Part shown: positions 54,995-63,851 of the stretch, piece after piece
How the letters are laid out: every line of letters starts with the position of its first letter
Numbering within the stretch: the stretch's first letter is position 1
Origin: Caballeronia sordidicola
GTDB lineage: Bacteria; Pseudomonadota; Gammaproteobacteria; Burkholderiales; Burkholderiaceae
DNA: 64,000 bases
Assembly (NCBI RefSeq): GCF_000729995.1
Contig: NZ_JNFG01000003.1
Coordinates: 62,001 to 126,000 of the forward strand
Reading direction: 5' to 3'
Program-made: the position numbers and the translations under genes
Notes under the pieces: model-generated
The model's database searches: none
What the model saw: the letters and a program-made list of their open reading frames with translations, nothing else
What the model was told of the DNA's origin: nothing

Positions 54995-55742
54995 GATTTA
55001 CAGTTCCTATCAAAGTCCGACAGGATGGGTATGCACCTTCCGGGCAGCACCTGGAATCCCGTCGGGTTAATCGTTTCATTGCCCTGCAGCGGGCGAGGTA
55101 TTGGCCGGATTACCTGACGCCGGCGCGAAAGCAGCGGCCGCATCAAGCCGGGCAAACGTGAGGCACGGGGTTGCGATGACCTTTCGCGACGCAATGCGGC
55201 GTTGAACCAACGGTGAATCTCCCGAATTACGTGGATGCAGAAATAGCCTCCAGGGCCGGGCCTCTGCGGCCGGAAAACGGATGCAGTATCAGTCCATTGC
55301 GGCCTAACCGGATGGGCTGCACGTCCTGTGGTTTACCGAATGATCCGATTTTTCTACGCCGCGCCCCGACCGGTTCAGAATGATTCAGATCTTTTAGCCA
55401 GCCGAATGAGAGAATTTCGAGCATGCGATACCGTCATTCGCATCCGAATTCAACGTCTCAGAACATTTAAGTTGTCTGGAAATCGAACTGCTGGCAATGT
55501 GGTTCGAAACTATCTACGTTATTTCTTAGCGGCCACGTTCCATAGTTTCTACTTTTCGTTCATGCTTGAACCACGTACTCCGGACTGGCGGTCATGCGCA
55601 GCGCGTTCGTTGCCCCCTCTCCGGTGGCCGCTGATTCTGCTGACTCGTTCAACTCGCTGTCGGGGTGGCGCCTCATACGCCGTCCCGTTCAATCGTGTTC
55701 GCCCACTGACGGTCGCGGACGCAACATCATGGAGTCAAGCCG
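54995..55742. other. Intergenic region between divergent genes
   Basis: About 750 bp without a convincing gene. Frames on both strands lack family likeness. Upstream of 55743 the sequence does not resemble the region preceding the intact XapX copy at 43325, so any shared duplication began at the XapX gene or the flank has diverged. Confidence 0.4.
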
Positions 55743-55949
55743 ATGAAAGCCTATGTCTTTTCCCTGCTCGGCATTCTCGCTGGAGAGCAGATCATCCCGG
55801 TGGCCAAGCAGATGCTTGCGGGAAGCGGCTTTCACACCGCCTGGCAACAATCGAAATGTACCCAGCACATGTTCGGCTCGCTGCCTGGCCGCAATGCAGG
55901 CGATACGGCACGCGTCGCCTCGGCGAACTTGCCGGACAAGCGCTCATGA
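55743..55949 (+). pseudogene. XapX protein with internal deletion
   Basis: 68 residues: MKAYVFSLLGILAGEQIIPV, then QMLAGSG and MFGSLPGRNAG. Aligned to the intact copy at 43325 it lacks 28 residues in one block (from the first SLLAGIL to the second GLLGIL), an in-frame loss of the two-helix RSPAPP-type hairpin, flanked by similar SLL-GIL and GLLGIL coding repeats. The remaining tail still matches. It probably cannot fold as XapX, though translation remains open. The ATGA stop overlap with an amidohydrolase start is retained. Confidence 0.7.
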
Positions 55950-56016
55950 GCAATCACGCGCCGAACGTCCCCGATCGGGTCTTGCAAGCAGGGCAACGAC
56001 TACTTCGGGCATAACG
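55946..56016 (+). pseudogene. Remnant of an amidohydrolase start
   Basis: ATGAGCAATCACGCG overlaps the XapX stop exactly as in the intact pair at 43612, and the first codons resemble the amidohydrolase N-terminus. A few codons later the DNA jumps to sequence that, in another frame, reads NDYFGHNG, close to the internal DYFRHNG of the intact enzyme (near 44490). The interior is missing and the frame stops after 22 codons. The remnant runs to the start of the MFS gene. Confidence 0.5.
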
Positions 56017-57594
56017 GTGACGCCTCCGCCCGCAGCCCCGATCACGCTCCCGCCCGCGCATACGCGCCTGCTGCTAATCGGCCTTGGCCTCGCCACCGGC
56101 ATGGAGTTCTATACGTTCGACAGCATGAACCTGGTGTTGGCGGATCTGACCGGCACGTTGGGCGTGTCGGCAGACGAGGCGAGCTGGCTGCTGACGGTCT
56201 ATAGCTGCTCGCTGTTTCTCGGCGTACCCATTTCGATCTGGATGGCCGGACACTATGGCTACAAGCGCTTCCTGCTCGCGACAATTGGCGTGTTCGCGCT
56301 CGCATCGATGGGATGTGCGATATCCCCGAATCTCGATTCGATGCTGATCTGGCGCGCCGTCCAGGGGTTGGCCGGGGCCGGTCTGGTCGTATGGTGGCGC
56401 GCCAGCATCTACGTGCTGATGCCCAAACCCCAGCGCAGCCCGTCGCTGATGAAGGCTTCCACGCTCCTCTATCTGTCGAGCGCAGCCGGGCTTCTGGTCA
56501 GCGGCTATATCACGGATCATTTCAACTGGCGCCTGATCTTCCTCCCCAATCTGTTGTATGCGTTCGCCGCCATATGGCTGCTGGCCCGCTACTTCCCGAC
56601 GCTCCCGCCTCCCGCCTCCGAACGCGTAGTCAGCTCTGACTGGCTCGGCATTGTCCTCCTCGCCACCGCGCTGATTTCGCTTCAGATCATCCTCAATCGC
56701 GGTGAAATCGACGACTGGTTCGGATCCCTTCATATTCGCGTACTAGCCTGGACAGGCGGTGCGGCTCTGCTTCTGTTCATCGTCTGGCAGGCGAGTCCAG
56801 CGAATCGAACGCCGCTCCTTTGGCTCGGTCTGCTGCGTGACCGTTACGTGTTGTCATCCGCGTTGATTGGTGTCTTCACGGGTATGATCCTGTCGGGCAG
56901 CCTGTTTGTTCTGCCCGAGTTTCTGCGCAATCTTTCAACCCATACCTATAGCGCGACTCAGGCCGGGCAGATCATATGCGTCTACGCGTTGACCGCAGCC
57001 GCCATCCGGCCGCTCATGGTCGGTGTGATCGCAAGAATCGGCCAGCGCAAGACCATCGTGATCGCCCTGCTCATGCTGATCGCGTCGATGATCCTCTTCA
57101 ATCGCCTGCTGACGACGGACACACCTGGCTACTACTATGTCGTTCCGCTCATCCTTTACGCGTGCTGCCTGTCCCCGCTGTTGCCGGCAGTCGGCAGTGG
57201 CACCGTGGCGAGGATCGAGCAAAACAAGCTCCTCGACGGCGTCTCCCTTTACATGACCTTCCGGCAGTTCGGCGCTTCGCTCGGGGTCGCACTGCTGACC
57301 ATTCTGATCGGGCATCGCGAGACGCTTCATTCATCACGGCTGTTTGAACACCTTCGGCACAACAATCCGCTAACGCAAGATTTGCTCGCGTCGGTAAGCG
57401 CAACGCTGGTCGCGCGCGGCGGCTATTCTCCGGTCGAGAGCCAACGCGCAGCAGTACGCGTTCTCGCCGAAGCAGGCGCACACCAGGCTGCCACACTGAG
57501 CTACGCGGACGCTTTCGCGTTCATGGCGGTCGTCGGCGTCGTCGCGCTGTGCCTCGTCCCAATCATTCCGCCCACCCCGGTGGTCAAAAAATAA
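56017..57594 (+). CDS. MFS drug exporter (EmrB/QacA, DHA2 family)
   Basis: About 525 residues from GTG at 56017 (start uncertain; no strong ribosome-binding site). Fourteen predicted membrane helices. Motifs: FYTFDSMNLVLADLTGTLG at TM1, ASWLLTVYSCSLFLGVPISIWMAGHYGYKRFLL (motif A region). The open frame continues upstream into the XapX/amidohydrolase remnant, but those residues are out of family. It pumps substrates with the EmrA-like and OMF partners encoded next. Its start lies at the edge of the decayed amidohydrolase, suggesting the native 5' region was rearranged. Confidence 0.88.
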   Translation: MTPPPAAPITLPPAHTRLLLIGLGLATGMEFYTFDSMNLVLADLTGTLGVSADEASWLLTVYSCSLFLGVPISIWMAGHYGYKRFLLATIGVFALASMGCAISPNLDSMLIWRAVQGLAGAGLVVWWRASIYVLMPKPQRSPSLMKASTLLYLSSAAGLLVSGYITDHFNWRLIFLPNLLYAFAAIWLLARYFPTLPPPASERVVSSDWLGIVLLATALISLQIILNRGEIDDWFGSLHIRVLAWTGGAALLLFIVWQASPANRTPLLWLGLLRDRYVLSSALIGVFTGMILSGSLFVLPEFLRNLSTHTYSATQAGQIICVYALTAAAIRPLMVGVIARIGQRKTIVIALLMLIASMILFNRLLTTDTPGYYYVVPLILYACCLSPLLPAVGSGTVARIEQNKLLDGVSLYMTFRQFGASLGVALLTILIGHRETLHSSRLFEHLRHNNPLTQDLLASVSATLVARGGYSPVESQRAAVRVLAEAGAHQAATLSYADAFAFMAVVGVVALCLVPIIPPTPVVKK

Positions 57595-57605
57595 GGAACG
57601 CGGCC

Positions 57606-57662
57606 ATGCAAACAATGTCAGTTCCAACGCCCATTGATCCGCGCGACCGGGGGCTGCGATGA
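57606..57662 (+). CDS. Possible 18-codon leader ORF before emrA-type gene
   Basis: ATG at 57606 with AAGGA upstream, 18 codons (MQTMSVPTPIDPRDRGLR), and a TGA that overlaps the emrA-type start as ATGA. It may serve for translational coupling between the pump and adaptor genes. No peptide function can be claimed. Confidence 0.3.
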   Translation: MQTMSVPTPIDPRDRGLR

Positions 57663-58780
57663 GCGAAGCGCCGCCGGTTCAAAAACCAGCAGCCACACCG
57701 CCGCCCGTGATTACACCTCCGGCTCCTCCGCAGCCTGACAATCGACGGTGGATGATCCTCGGCATTCTCGTGCTGATCGTCCTATTGGCAATCGCCGCGT
57801 ATTTCCTGGTGCCGAATCTGTACGAGAAGCAGACGGACGACGCCTATGTCGACGCGCATCTGGTTTCGGTCATCCCCAAGGTCCCGGCTTATGTGCAGAC
57901 CCTTCATGTCAACGACAACAGCAAGGTGGCTAGTGGCGATCTCCTCGTCGAACTCGACCCGCGCGACTACGTCACTCAGGTAGATTTGGCGCGCGCTAAC
58001 GTCGCGGCGGCCATTGGCAAGCTGGAGGAGGCGCGCAATCAGGTCGCGGTGGCCGATGCCAACATCGGCCAGCAAAAGGCAGAACTTGACGTCGCCCGCG
58101 CCAATGCGAAACTTGCCGTCGCCAATCTGGCGCGGCTGCAATCCGTCTCCGATGTGCGCGCCGTGTCATCGGAGCGCGTCGATGAGGGCAAAGCGGCCGC
58201 TGACGGGACGCGGGCTTCCGTGACTGCGGCCCAGGTCAAGGTCGATGCATTACAGGCGCAGGCGACGCTTGCACGCGCCCAGGTGAAAACCGCCGAGGCT
58301 TCGGTCGCTCAGGCTCAAGCCATGCTCGCGCAAGCGACGCTCAACCTCTCGTACACCAGGATCTACGCAACCGAGTCCGGCAGCGTCGCGAACAAGAGCG
58401 TCGAGCAGGGTAACTTTGTGCAGCCTGGGCAAACGCTCTTGTCGATCGTGCCGGACAAGCTCTTTGTGATTGCTAACTACAAGGAGACCGAACTCACCCA
58501 CGTAAGACCGGGCCAGTCAGTCGCGATATTCGTCGACGCGTTTCCGGACTTGCGGCTTCGCGGCCACGTCGACAGCATCCAGCGCGGGACCGGCTCGCGC
58601 TTCGCGCTTCTGCCGCCAGAGAACGCAACGGGCAATTTTGTGAAGGTGGTGCAGCGGGTGCCGGTGAAAATCGAACTCGACAACCCCGGGGAAGCACTTG
58701 AATGGATCTCGCCAGGGATGTCGGTCGAAACAGAAATCTTCATCAGGGAGCGCCCGGCGTGGCTCGGCTTTCGAAACTAG
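57659..58780 (+). CDS. Membrane fusion protein (EmrA/HlyD family)
   Basis: 373 residues. The N-terminal Pro-rich cytoplasmic segment (VQKPAATPPPVITPPAPPQ) is followed by one membrane helix (MILGILVLIVLLAIAAYFLV), a lipoyl half-motif (DAYVDAHLVSVIPKVPAYVQ), a long Ala/Gln-rich coiled-coil (residues ~110-215), the second lipoyl half and a beta-barrel (FVIANYKETELTHVRPGQSV). This is the periplasmic adaptor between the MFS pump and the outer membrane channel. It lies between the two with overlaps at both ends. Confidence 0.92.
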   Translation: MSEAPPVQKPAATPPPVITPPAPPQPDNRRWMILGILVLIVLLAIAAYFLVPNLYEKQTDDAYVDAHLVSVIPKVPAYVQTLHVNDNSKVASGDLLVELDPRDYVTQVDLARANVAAAIGKLEEARNQVAVADANIGQQKAELDVARANAKLAVANLARLQSVSDVRAVSSERVDEGKAAADGTRASVTAAQVKVDALQAQATLARAQVKTAEASVAQAQAMLAQATLNLSYTRIYATESGSVANKSVEQGNFVQPGQTLLSIVPDKLFVIANYKETELTHVRPGQSVAIFVDAFPDLRLRGHVDSIQRGTGSRFALLPPENATGNFVKVVQRVPVKIELDNPGEALEWISPGMSVETEIFIRERPAWLGFRN

Positions 58781-60294
58781 CGTCGCGGCCGGCTAGCGTT
58801 CATCCTGGCCGTCTACGGCGTATCGCCAGTCTCACCGCTAGCATCGCTGCATCGGCGGGACTCCTCACGGCTTGCACCGTGGGGCCCGACTACGTGTCGC
58901 AGAAGCCGGTCATGCCGGCGAGTTTTACAGAACATATCGGCTCGGCAACGAGTGAGGCGACAAGACCACAAACGTCGAATACGTCGAATGACACCTGGTG
59001 GGAAGGGTTCGATGACGCTACGCTCAACGCGCTCATGGCAGACGCGCTGCGTTCAGCACCCGACGTGGCCATTGCCGAAGCGCGTGTACGCGAAGCGCGG
59101 GCTTTGCGGGGCATTGCCGGCGCCGATCAATACCCAAGCGCCGAAGCCGGCGCCGAATATGACCGGACCCACGGCAGCGCCAATGTGCCGATCGGCGTAC
59201 CGCCCGGCGGTCTCGGTCCGGGCGCCACCGGCAATCTCTGGCAGGCCGGATTCGACGCATCGTGGGAGATCGACGTGTTCGGCGGCACGCGGCGCGGCGT
59301 AGAAGCGGCCGAGGCGTCCTATCAGGCCACGGTGGCAGACCTCGGGGACGTCGAGTTGACACTGCTCGCGGAGGTCGCACGCAACTACATCGAATTGCGC
59401 GGCGTGCAGCGACAACTCGCGGTCGCGCGCAGCAATCTTGCCATCCAGAAGGATTCGCTGTCGCTGACCCGGTCGCAATTCGACGCTGGGCTCGCCTCGC
59501 GTCTCGACGTGCTGCGTGCGCAAGCGCAAGTCTCCGATACCGAGGCTGCCATCCCAACGTTCGAGGCGAATGAGCGCGCGTCCATTTATCGAATCGGCGC
59601 GCTGACCGGTCATCCGCCGGAGCAATTGCTTGCCCAGCTGGATACCCCGCAAGCGATTCCTTTGGCAGTCGCGGACGTGCCCGTGGGCCTTCCGTCCGAT
59701 CTCCTGCGACGCCGGCCGGATATTCGCGCGGCAGAACGCCGGATTGCCGCCGCGAACGCCCGTATCGGCGTCGCTCAGGCAGATCTTTATCCTCACTTCT
59801 CGCTAACCGGCGCTGCGGGTCTGGAGAGCCTGAACGCCTCGACATTTCTCACTGCGCCGAGCCGCTATTTCTCGATCGGCCCGAGCATCAACTGGCTGAT
59901 ATTCGATGCCGGCAAGGTTCGCTTCGCGATGCGCGCGGAACAGGCGCGGACCGATCAAGCCGCCGCTGCGTACCAGCGGACGGTTCTCGGTGCGCTCCGG
60001 GATGTCGAGACGGCACTTGTGTCTTATGCGCAATCCCAGGTGCGCCATGAGCGACTTGCCGCGGAGGTAACAGCCGACCGGGAAGCCGTGAGCATCGCAA
60101 CACGGCTCTATCGGCAAGGTCTCAATGACTTCCTCTCCGTGCTCGACGCCGAACGCTCGCTGTATGCTGCCGACGATAAATTGGCGCAGATCGATCGGGA
60201 TACCGCGCTTGCGCTCGTCGCGCTCTACAAGGCGCTCGGCGGCGGCTGGCAGGCCCAGGACAATACCCCTAACGTCTCCACCCTGCAGCAATGA
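58759..60294 (+). CDS. Outer membrane efflux lipoprotein (NodT/OprM family)
   Basis: 511 residues from GTG at 58759 (GGGAG 8 nt upstream), overlapping the adaptor gene by 22 bp. Lipobox LLTAC (C39) followed by TVGPDYVSQKPVMP. Two OEP repeats: ALRSAPDVAIAEARVREARA and SDLLRRRPDIRAAERRIAAA. It should form the TolC-like channel for the EmrAB-type pump. An earlier in-frame ATG at 58702 lies deep inside the adaptor gene and is not used. Confidence 0.9.
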   Translation: MARLSKLASRPASVHPGRLRRIASLTASIAASAGLLTACTVGPDYVSQKPVMPASFTEHIGSATSEATRPQTSNTSNDTWWEGFDDATLNALMADALRSAPDVAIAEARVREARALRGIAGADQYPSAEAGAEYDRTHGSANVPIGVPPGGLGPGATGNLWQAGFDASWEIDVFGGTRRGVEAAEASYQATVADLGDVELTLLAEVARNYIELRGVQRQLAVARSNLAIQKDSLSLTRSQFDAGLASRLDVLRAQAQVSDTEAAIPTFEANERASIYRIGALTGHPPEQLLAQLDTPQAIPLAVADVPVGLPSDLLRRRPDIRAAERRIAAANARIGVAQADLYPHFSLTGAAGLESLNASTFLTAPSRYFSIGPSINWLIFDAGKVRFAMRAEQARTDQAAAAYQRTVLGALRDVETALVSYAQSQVRHERLAAEVTADREAVSIATRLYRQGLNDFLSVLDAERSLYAADDKLAQIDRDTALALVALYKALGGGWQAQDNTPNVSTLQQ

Positions 60295-60497
60295 AAAAAA
60301 GATCCCGACTTCCTCTCCCGCCTGGAAATTGTTGTCAATAAAACAAATTATTCAAAGTCGATTTTTTCTAAATGCAGCCATTCCGGAGGCTTTCACTGCC
60401 CCTCCCTAAGACAAGAATAGGCGCTCGGTCAAACGGCATGCCCGAACGTGTTTCTACCGATTGACGACACTTAGCACATTTGATTAATGTAACGAGC
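60295..60497. other. Gap before the AraC gene
   Basis: About 200 bp, AT-rich, with a TGAAAAAAAGATC run right after the OMF stop but no clear terminator stem. The AraC promoter probably lies here. Confidence 0.35.
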
Positions 60498-61364
60498 ATG
60501 ACAACAGTACCAATTGATGGCGAAAAGCCTGTGTGGATTCTGCAAGGAAGCTTCGGGCGAGCAACCGTAAACTTCATAAGCCGTCCGCTTGTTGCTCACG
60601 CTCACTCCCAGTACCAGTTTCTTTTCAAGCTTGGCGGAAGCAACTGCAATTTCCGCATCGGCGCGGACGAATGCGCGCTTACAACCGAACGGGCAATTTG
60701 CCTGAATCCCTGGCTCGAACACTCGAAAAGCAGCAGTGATGGCGAGCCATCCCTGATCCTTTCTCTCGTCATTGAAGCGCCCTGGCTGCGCCAGCAATTG
60801 AAACTTGCTGAAGGCGGGACGGCGAGCATCTTCCCGAAGGCTGCGGTGGTCGTCACGCCGGACGTTCGGCACCACGTGGATCGCATCGCTGCCGCGATCA
60901 CCAACCACCTGGTCGCCCAGGACGACGGTTGCATGCACATTCTTGAAGATCTGGTGACGGCGCTCGGTCGGGACTTTGCCGATCCTGCGCTGACGGCCGG
61001 GATCATATCGTCAGGCAGACCCATCGACTTTCGCATCCGAAAAGCGCTGGATTTCATCAAGCACGCCTCGGTAACCAATCCCACCGTCGCACAGGTGGCC
61101 GCTCAGGTCGGGCTATCCAGGTCGAGATTTTTTCAGCAATTCCGCCTATGCATGGGCATTTCACCGCAACACTATATCGATTGGGTCCGTATGTCACATG
61201 CGATCCAGTTGCTTGGGGCAAGCGACAAACCGCTATCCGACGTGGCAGAAGAGTTGGGGTTCGAAGAACACAGCCACTTCACCCGTTTTTTCGCCCAACA
61301 CATGGGTGTGCCGCCCAGTGAATTTCGCAGGCGTTCGGTTACGCTGGATAGGCAGAAAAGTTGA
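60498..61364 (+). CDS. AraC-family transcriptional regulator
   Basis: 288 residues from the ATG at 60498; a TTG six codons upstream is possible. The N-terminal cupin-like sensor shows VAHAHSQYQFLFKLGGSNCNF. The C-terminal double HTH reads VAQVAAQVGLSRSRFFQQFRLCMGISPQHYIDWVRMSHA and LSDVAEELGFEEHSHFTRFFAQHMGVPPSEFRRR in sections. It follows the efflux operon on the same strand and may regulate it. Directly after its stop an IS3 transposase fragment begins on the opposite strand. Confidence 0.9.
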   Translation: MTTVPIDGEKPVWILQGSFGRATVNFISRPLVAHAHSQYQFLFKLGGSNCNFRIGADECALTTERAICLNPWLEHSKSSSDGEPSLILSLVIEAPWLRQQLKLAEGGTASIFPKAAVVVTPDVRHHVDRIAAAITNHLVAQDDGCMHILEDLVTALGRDFADPALTAGIISSGRPIDFRIRKALDFIKHASVTNPTVAQVAAQVGLSRSRFFQQFRLCMGISPQHYIDWVRMSHAIQLLGASDKPLSDVAEELGFEEHSHFTRFFAQHMGVPPSEFRRRSVTLDRQKS

Positions 61365-61475
61365 GCGTGCCAATAGCTCACATTCGCGCGTGGCGAAAAA
61401 ATTTTCACACATAGCGTTGTCAAAGCAGTCACCCACCGAGCCCATCGAGGGGCGCGCGCCGGTCACCTACAACGA
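61365..61475 (-). pseudogene. IS3-family transposase OrfB fragment
   Basis: On the minus strand the translation includes PSMGSVGDCFDNAMCENFFA, then TRECELLAR, the highly conserved C-terminal part of IS3-family OrfB (normal form GDCYDNAMCESFFATLECEL). Only about 37 codons remain; the rest of the IS is gone and no terminal repeats are visible. The matching frame runs on into AraC coding sequence antisense, where similarity ends. Confidence 0.65.
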
Positions 61476-61532
61476 GGATCGTTGGGGAATCAAGCAACGA
61501 TCCTATTGAGGCTTCGGCCAGGGACGACCTGC

Positions 61533-62795
61533 TCACCTCACCGGCTTAACGCTCGCCCACCGATTTAACCCGGCACATACGAGCAGCAACGACGACGTCA
61601 CAAAAAACACCGCGCGCAAGCCGACATGCGCGCCGATCAGCCCACCGATTAACGGGCCTATCACCTGCCCGCTGAACTGGGCGGACTGCAAATAGCCGAG
61701 CGTCTTGCCGGAGTTGTGATCGGCGACCGCGTGCCGGATCTCCTTGGCTATCGATGGAAGCAGTCCCGCGAGCGTCATGCCCATCAAGCCGCGCAGAATG
61801 GCCAACTGCCACCAGTCGGTGACGAACGCCTGCGGCACCAGCACCACGCCGGTCGCGATCAAACACCCGATGATGACCTTCGAGCTGCCAATGCGATCGG
61901 CCAGCGCGCCAAACCGCGCGGCCGTCAACATGCTGCCGAACGCCGATGCCGCCATCACGATCCCGGCCATGCGCGCGACATGGTCATGCGGCACGCCGAG
62001 TTGCCCGATATAAACCGTGATGATCGGCTCGATCGACATGTTGGCGAGCAACACCATCATGGCTGTCACCAGCAGCGCGAGGATCACCCGCCGGTTCATG
62101 ACCGGAGGCAAAGCCGCGCCAGTATCGACACGCTTCTTCACGTCGGTCGCACGATCGAAGTCTTCGCGCACAAGCACGATGGTCAGCAGCGCAGCCACGG
62201 CGATGATCGCACCGCCTACGAAGAAGGTGCCGCGAATACCGACGTAGGTCGGCAGGAAACCGCCCACCAGCGGTCCCACGAGATTGCCTGCGAGCGCACC
62301 CGTCGACAGCACGCCCAGTGCCCATCCGGCGCGCTCGCGAGGCGCTTGCGTGCCGACCATGACGATCGATGCCGAGGCGTATCCGCCGATTAACCCCGCG
62401 ATCAGCCGCAATACGACAAGCTCGGTCAGGTTATGCGCGAGGCCGATCATCGACATCACGATGGCCATGCCGAGCGCCGCGCGGATCAACATGGGCTTGC
62501 GGCCATAACGGTCCGCCAGGCGTCCCCAAAGCGGCGCTGTAATCGCGGTGCCAAAGAACGTGGCGCCGAATGCGACACCCGACCACTGCACGACCGCCGC
62601 CGGAGAACTCACGCCCAACTGCTGTACATACAGCGGCAGGAACGGCAGCAACATGCTGAGACTAAGCAGCGTCGTAAAAGACCCGAATACGCAGACAAAA
62701 AGATTGCGCCGCCAATATGGCGCGTTGCGTTCGGCATAACTGAGCCTCTGGACATGGCCGTCCGGCGGCATAAATGAACTGGTTGCTTGATTCAT
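61533..62795 (-). CDS. MFS drug exporter (DHA1 family)
   Basis: 420 residues from the ATG at 62795 (GAGG upstream); the preceding 23 codons of open frame are unlike the family. Twelve helices, with the MFS motif A GRLADRYGRKPMLIRAALGMAI after TM2 and the drug-exporter-type LGVLSTGALAGNLVGPLVGGF (motif C-like). Predicted proton-driven exporter of drugs or metabolites (MdtG-like). It is divergent from the lysR gene at 62943 with a LysR-type site between, so it is its likely target. Confidence 0.92.
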   Translation of the reverse strand: MNQATSSFMPPDGHVQRLSYAERNAPYWRRNLFVCVFGSFTTLLSLSMLLPFLPLYVQQLGVSSPAAVVQWSGVAFGATFFGTAITAPLWGRLADRYGRKPMLIRAALGMAIVMSMIGLAHNLTELVVLRLIAGLIGGYASASIVMVGTQAPRERAGWALGVLSTGALAGNLVGPLVGGFLPTYVGIRGTFFVGGAIIAVAALLTIVLVREDFDRATDVKKRVDTGAALPPVMNRRVILALLVTAMMVLLANMSIEPIITVYIGQLGVPHDHVARMAGIVMAASAFGSMLTAARFGALADRIGSSKVIIGCLIATGVVLVPQAFVTDWWQLAILRGLMGMTLAGLLPSIAKEIRHAVADHNSGKTLGYLQSAQFSGQVIGPLIGGLIGAHVGLRAVFFVTSSLLLVCAGLNRWASVKPVR

Positions 62796-62883
62796 GAGGG
62801 CCTCGATCGTTCTATCTGGCGTTGGGCGATGGCCGGGCGCATGGGCGTCGATCCGGGTCACCATCGCAAAAGGAGTAGACCGC

Positions 62884-62938
62884 TTGCATATTATCTCAAT
62901 TTAGGAATATGATGTTTATATCGTTCTCAAATTGAGAT
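62884..62938. promoter_or_regulatory. LysR-type control region and promoter
   Basis: ATCTCAATTT (62893-62902) and AAATTGAGAT (62929-62938) form a perfect 10-bp inverted repeat around a 26-bp spacer. The right half is itself a 13-bp palindrome TCTCAAATTGAGA (62926-62938). A sigma70-like pair TTGCAT (62884-62889), 18 bp, TATGAT (62908-62913) would start transcription near 62920, within the repeat, on the lysR strand. Such repeats fit LysR autoregulation and control of the divergent MFS gene. Confidence 0.6.
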
Positions 62939-62942
62939 TTTT

Positions 62943-63851
62943 ATGGACCACACCAGTCTCGACATTTTTCGCGTCGTCGCCGCCGAACTCAGCGTGACCC
63001 GGGCGGCCAAGCGGCTCGGCCGCGTGCAGTCGAACGTGACCACGCGAATCCAGCAGCTCGAGGAGGAACTGGGGGTGGCACTGTTTCGGCGCGACGGCAA
63101 TCGCCTTACGTTGAGCACGGAAGGCGAACGTTTTCTCGGCTACGCCAACCGCATGCTCGCGCTGGCCGACGAAGCACGGCAAGCGCTAAGCCCGCAAGCG
63201 CCCTCGGGCACGCTGCGAATTGGCAGCATGGAAAGCACGGCTGCGGCGCGTCTTCCGGGACCGCTTTCAGCCCTGCACGTCCAGTACCCCGACGTCCAGC
63301 TCAGGATAACGACTGCGCCCTCGCGGCAACTGATCGAACAGGTTCGCAACGGTCTGGTCGATTGCGCGTTCGCGGCGCTGCCGCCGTGCGGCGAGATGGC
63401 GTCGGCATCGGATCTCGAGGCAGTTGGACTTCACGCTGAACCCGTGTTTCGCGAGGAAATCCTGCTCGTGCTGCCGCCGGGACATGCCGCCGTCCGCCGG
63501 GGCGCGGACATCACCGTGCGTTCGCTTGCTGCGTTCGCAGACGGCTGCAGCTACCGCGTGCTCGCTGAAGAATGGCTTGGTCAGGACAGGTCGCCGCTCG
63601 ACATCCAGGAAGTCGGGTCGTATCACACCATGCTGGCGTGCGTCGCGGCGGGCGGCTGCGTATCGCTCGTGCCGCGCAGCGTGCTCGAGTTGCTGCGCGA
63701 ACCGCCGGCGTTGCGCACGCATGTCGTGGCGAAGGTGGATACGTGCCTCATCCATCGAAACGGATACGAGACGGCGGCTTTCAACGCGCTGCGCGAAGCG
63801 CTTGCGCCATTTATGTCGAAGAATCGCGCAGCAAGGAGAAAATCATCATGA
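62943..63851 (+). CDS. LysR-family regulator, divergent from the MFS exporter
   Basis: 302 residues. N-terminal HTH: SLDIFRVVAAELSVTRAAKRLGRVQSNVTTRIQQLEEELG with FRRDGNRLTLSTEGE; effector domain from GTLRIGSMESTAAARLPGPL. No Shine-Dalgarno is visible before the ATG, consistent with a short leader. The stop overlaps the next gene, a YbfB-type MFS gene, as ATGA, so the regulator is also co-transcribed with it. Resembles PtxR/CysB-like activators; effector unknown. Confidence 0.92.
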   Translation: MDHTSLDIFRVVAAELSVTRAAKRLGRVQSNVTTRIQQLEEELGVALFRRDGNRLTLSTEGERFLGYANRMLALADEARQALSPQAPSGTLRIGSMESTAAARLPGPLSALHVQYPDVQLRITTAPSRQLIEQVRNGLVDCAFAALPPCGEMASASDLEAVGLHAEPVFREEILLVLPPGHAAVRRGADITVRSLAAFADGCSYRVLAEEWLGQDRSPLDIQEVGSYHTMLACVAAGGCVSLVPRSVLELLREPPALRTHVVAKVDTCLIHRNGYETAAFNALREALAPFMSKNRAARRKSS

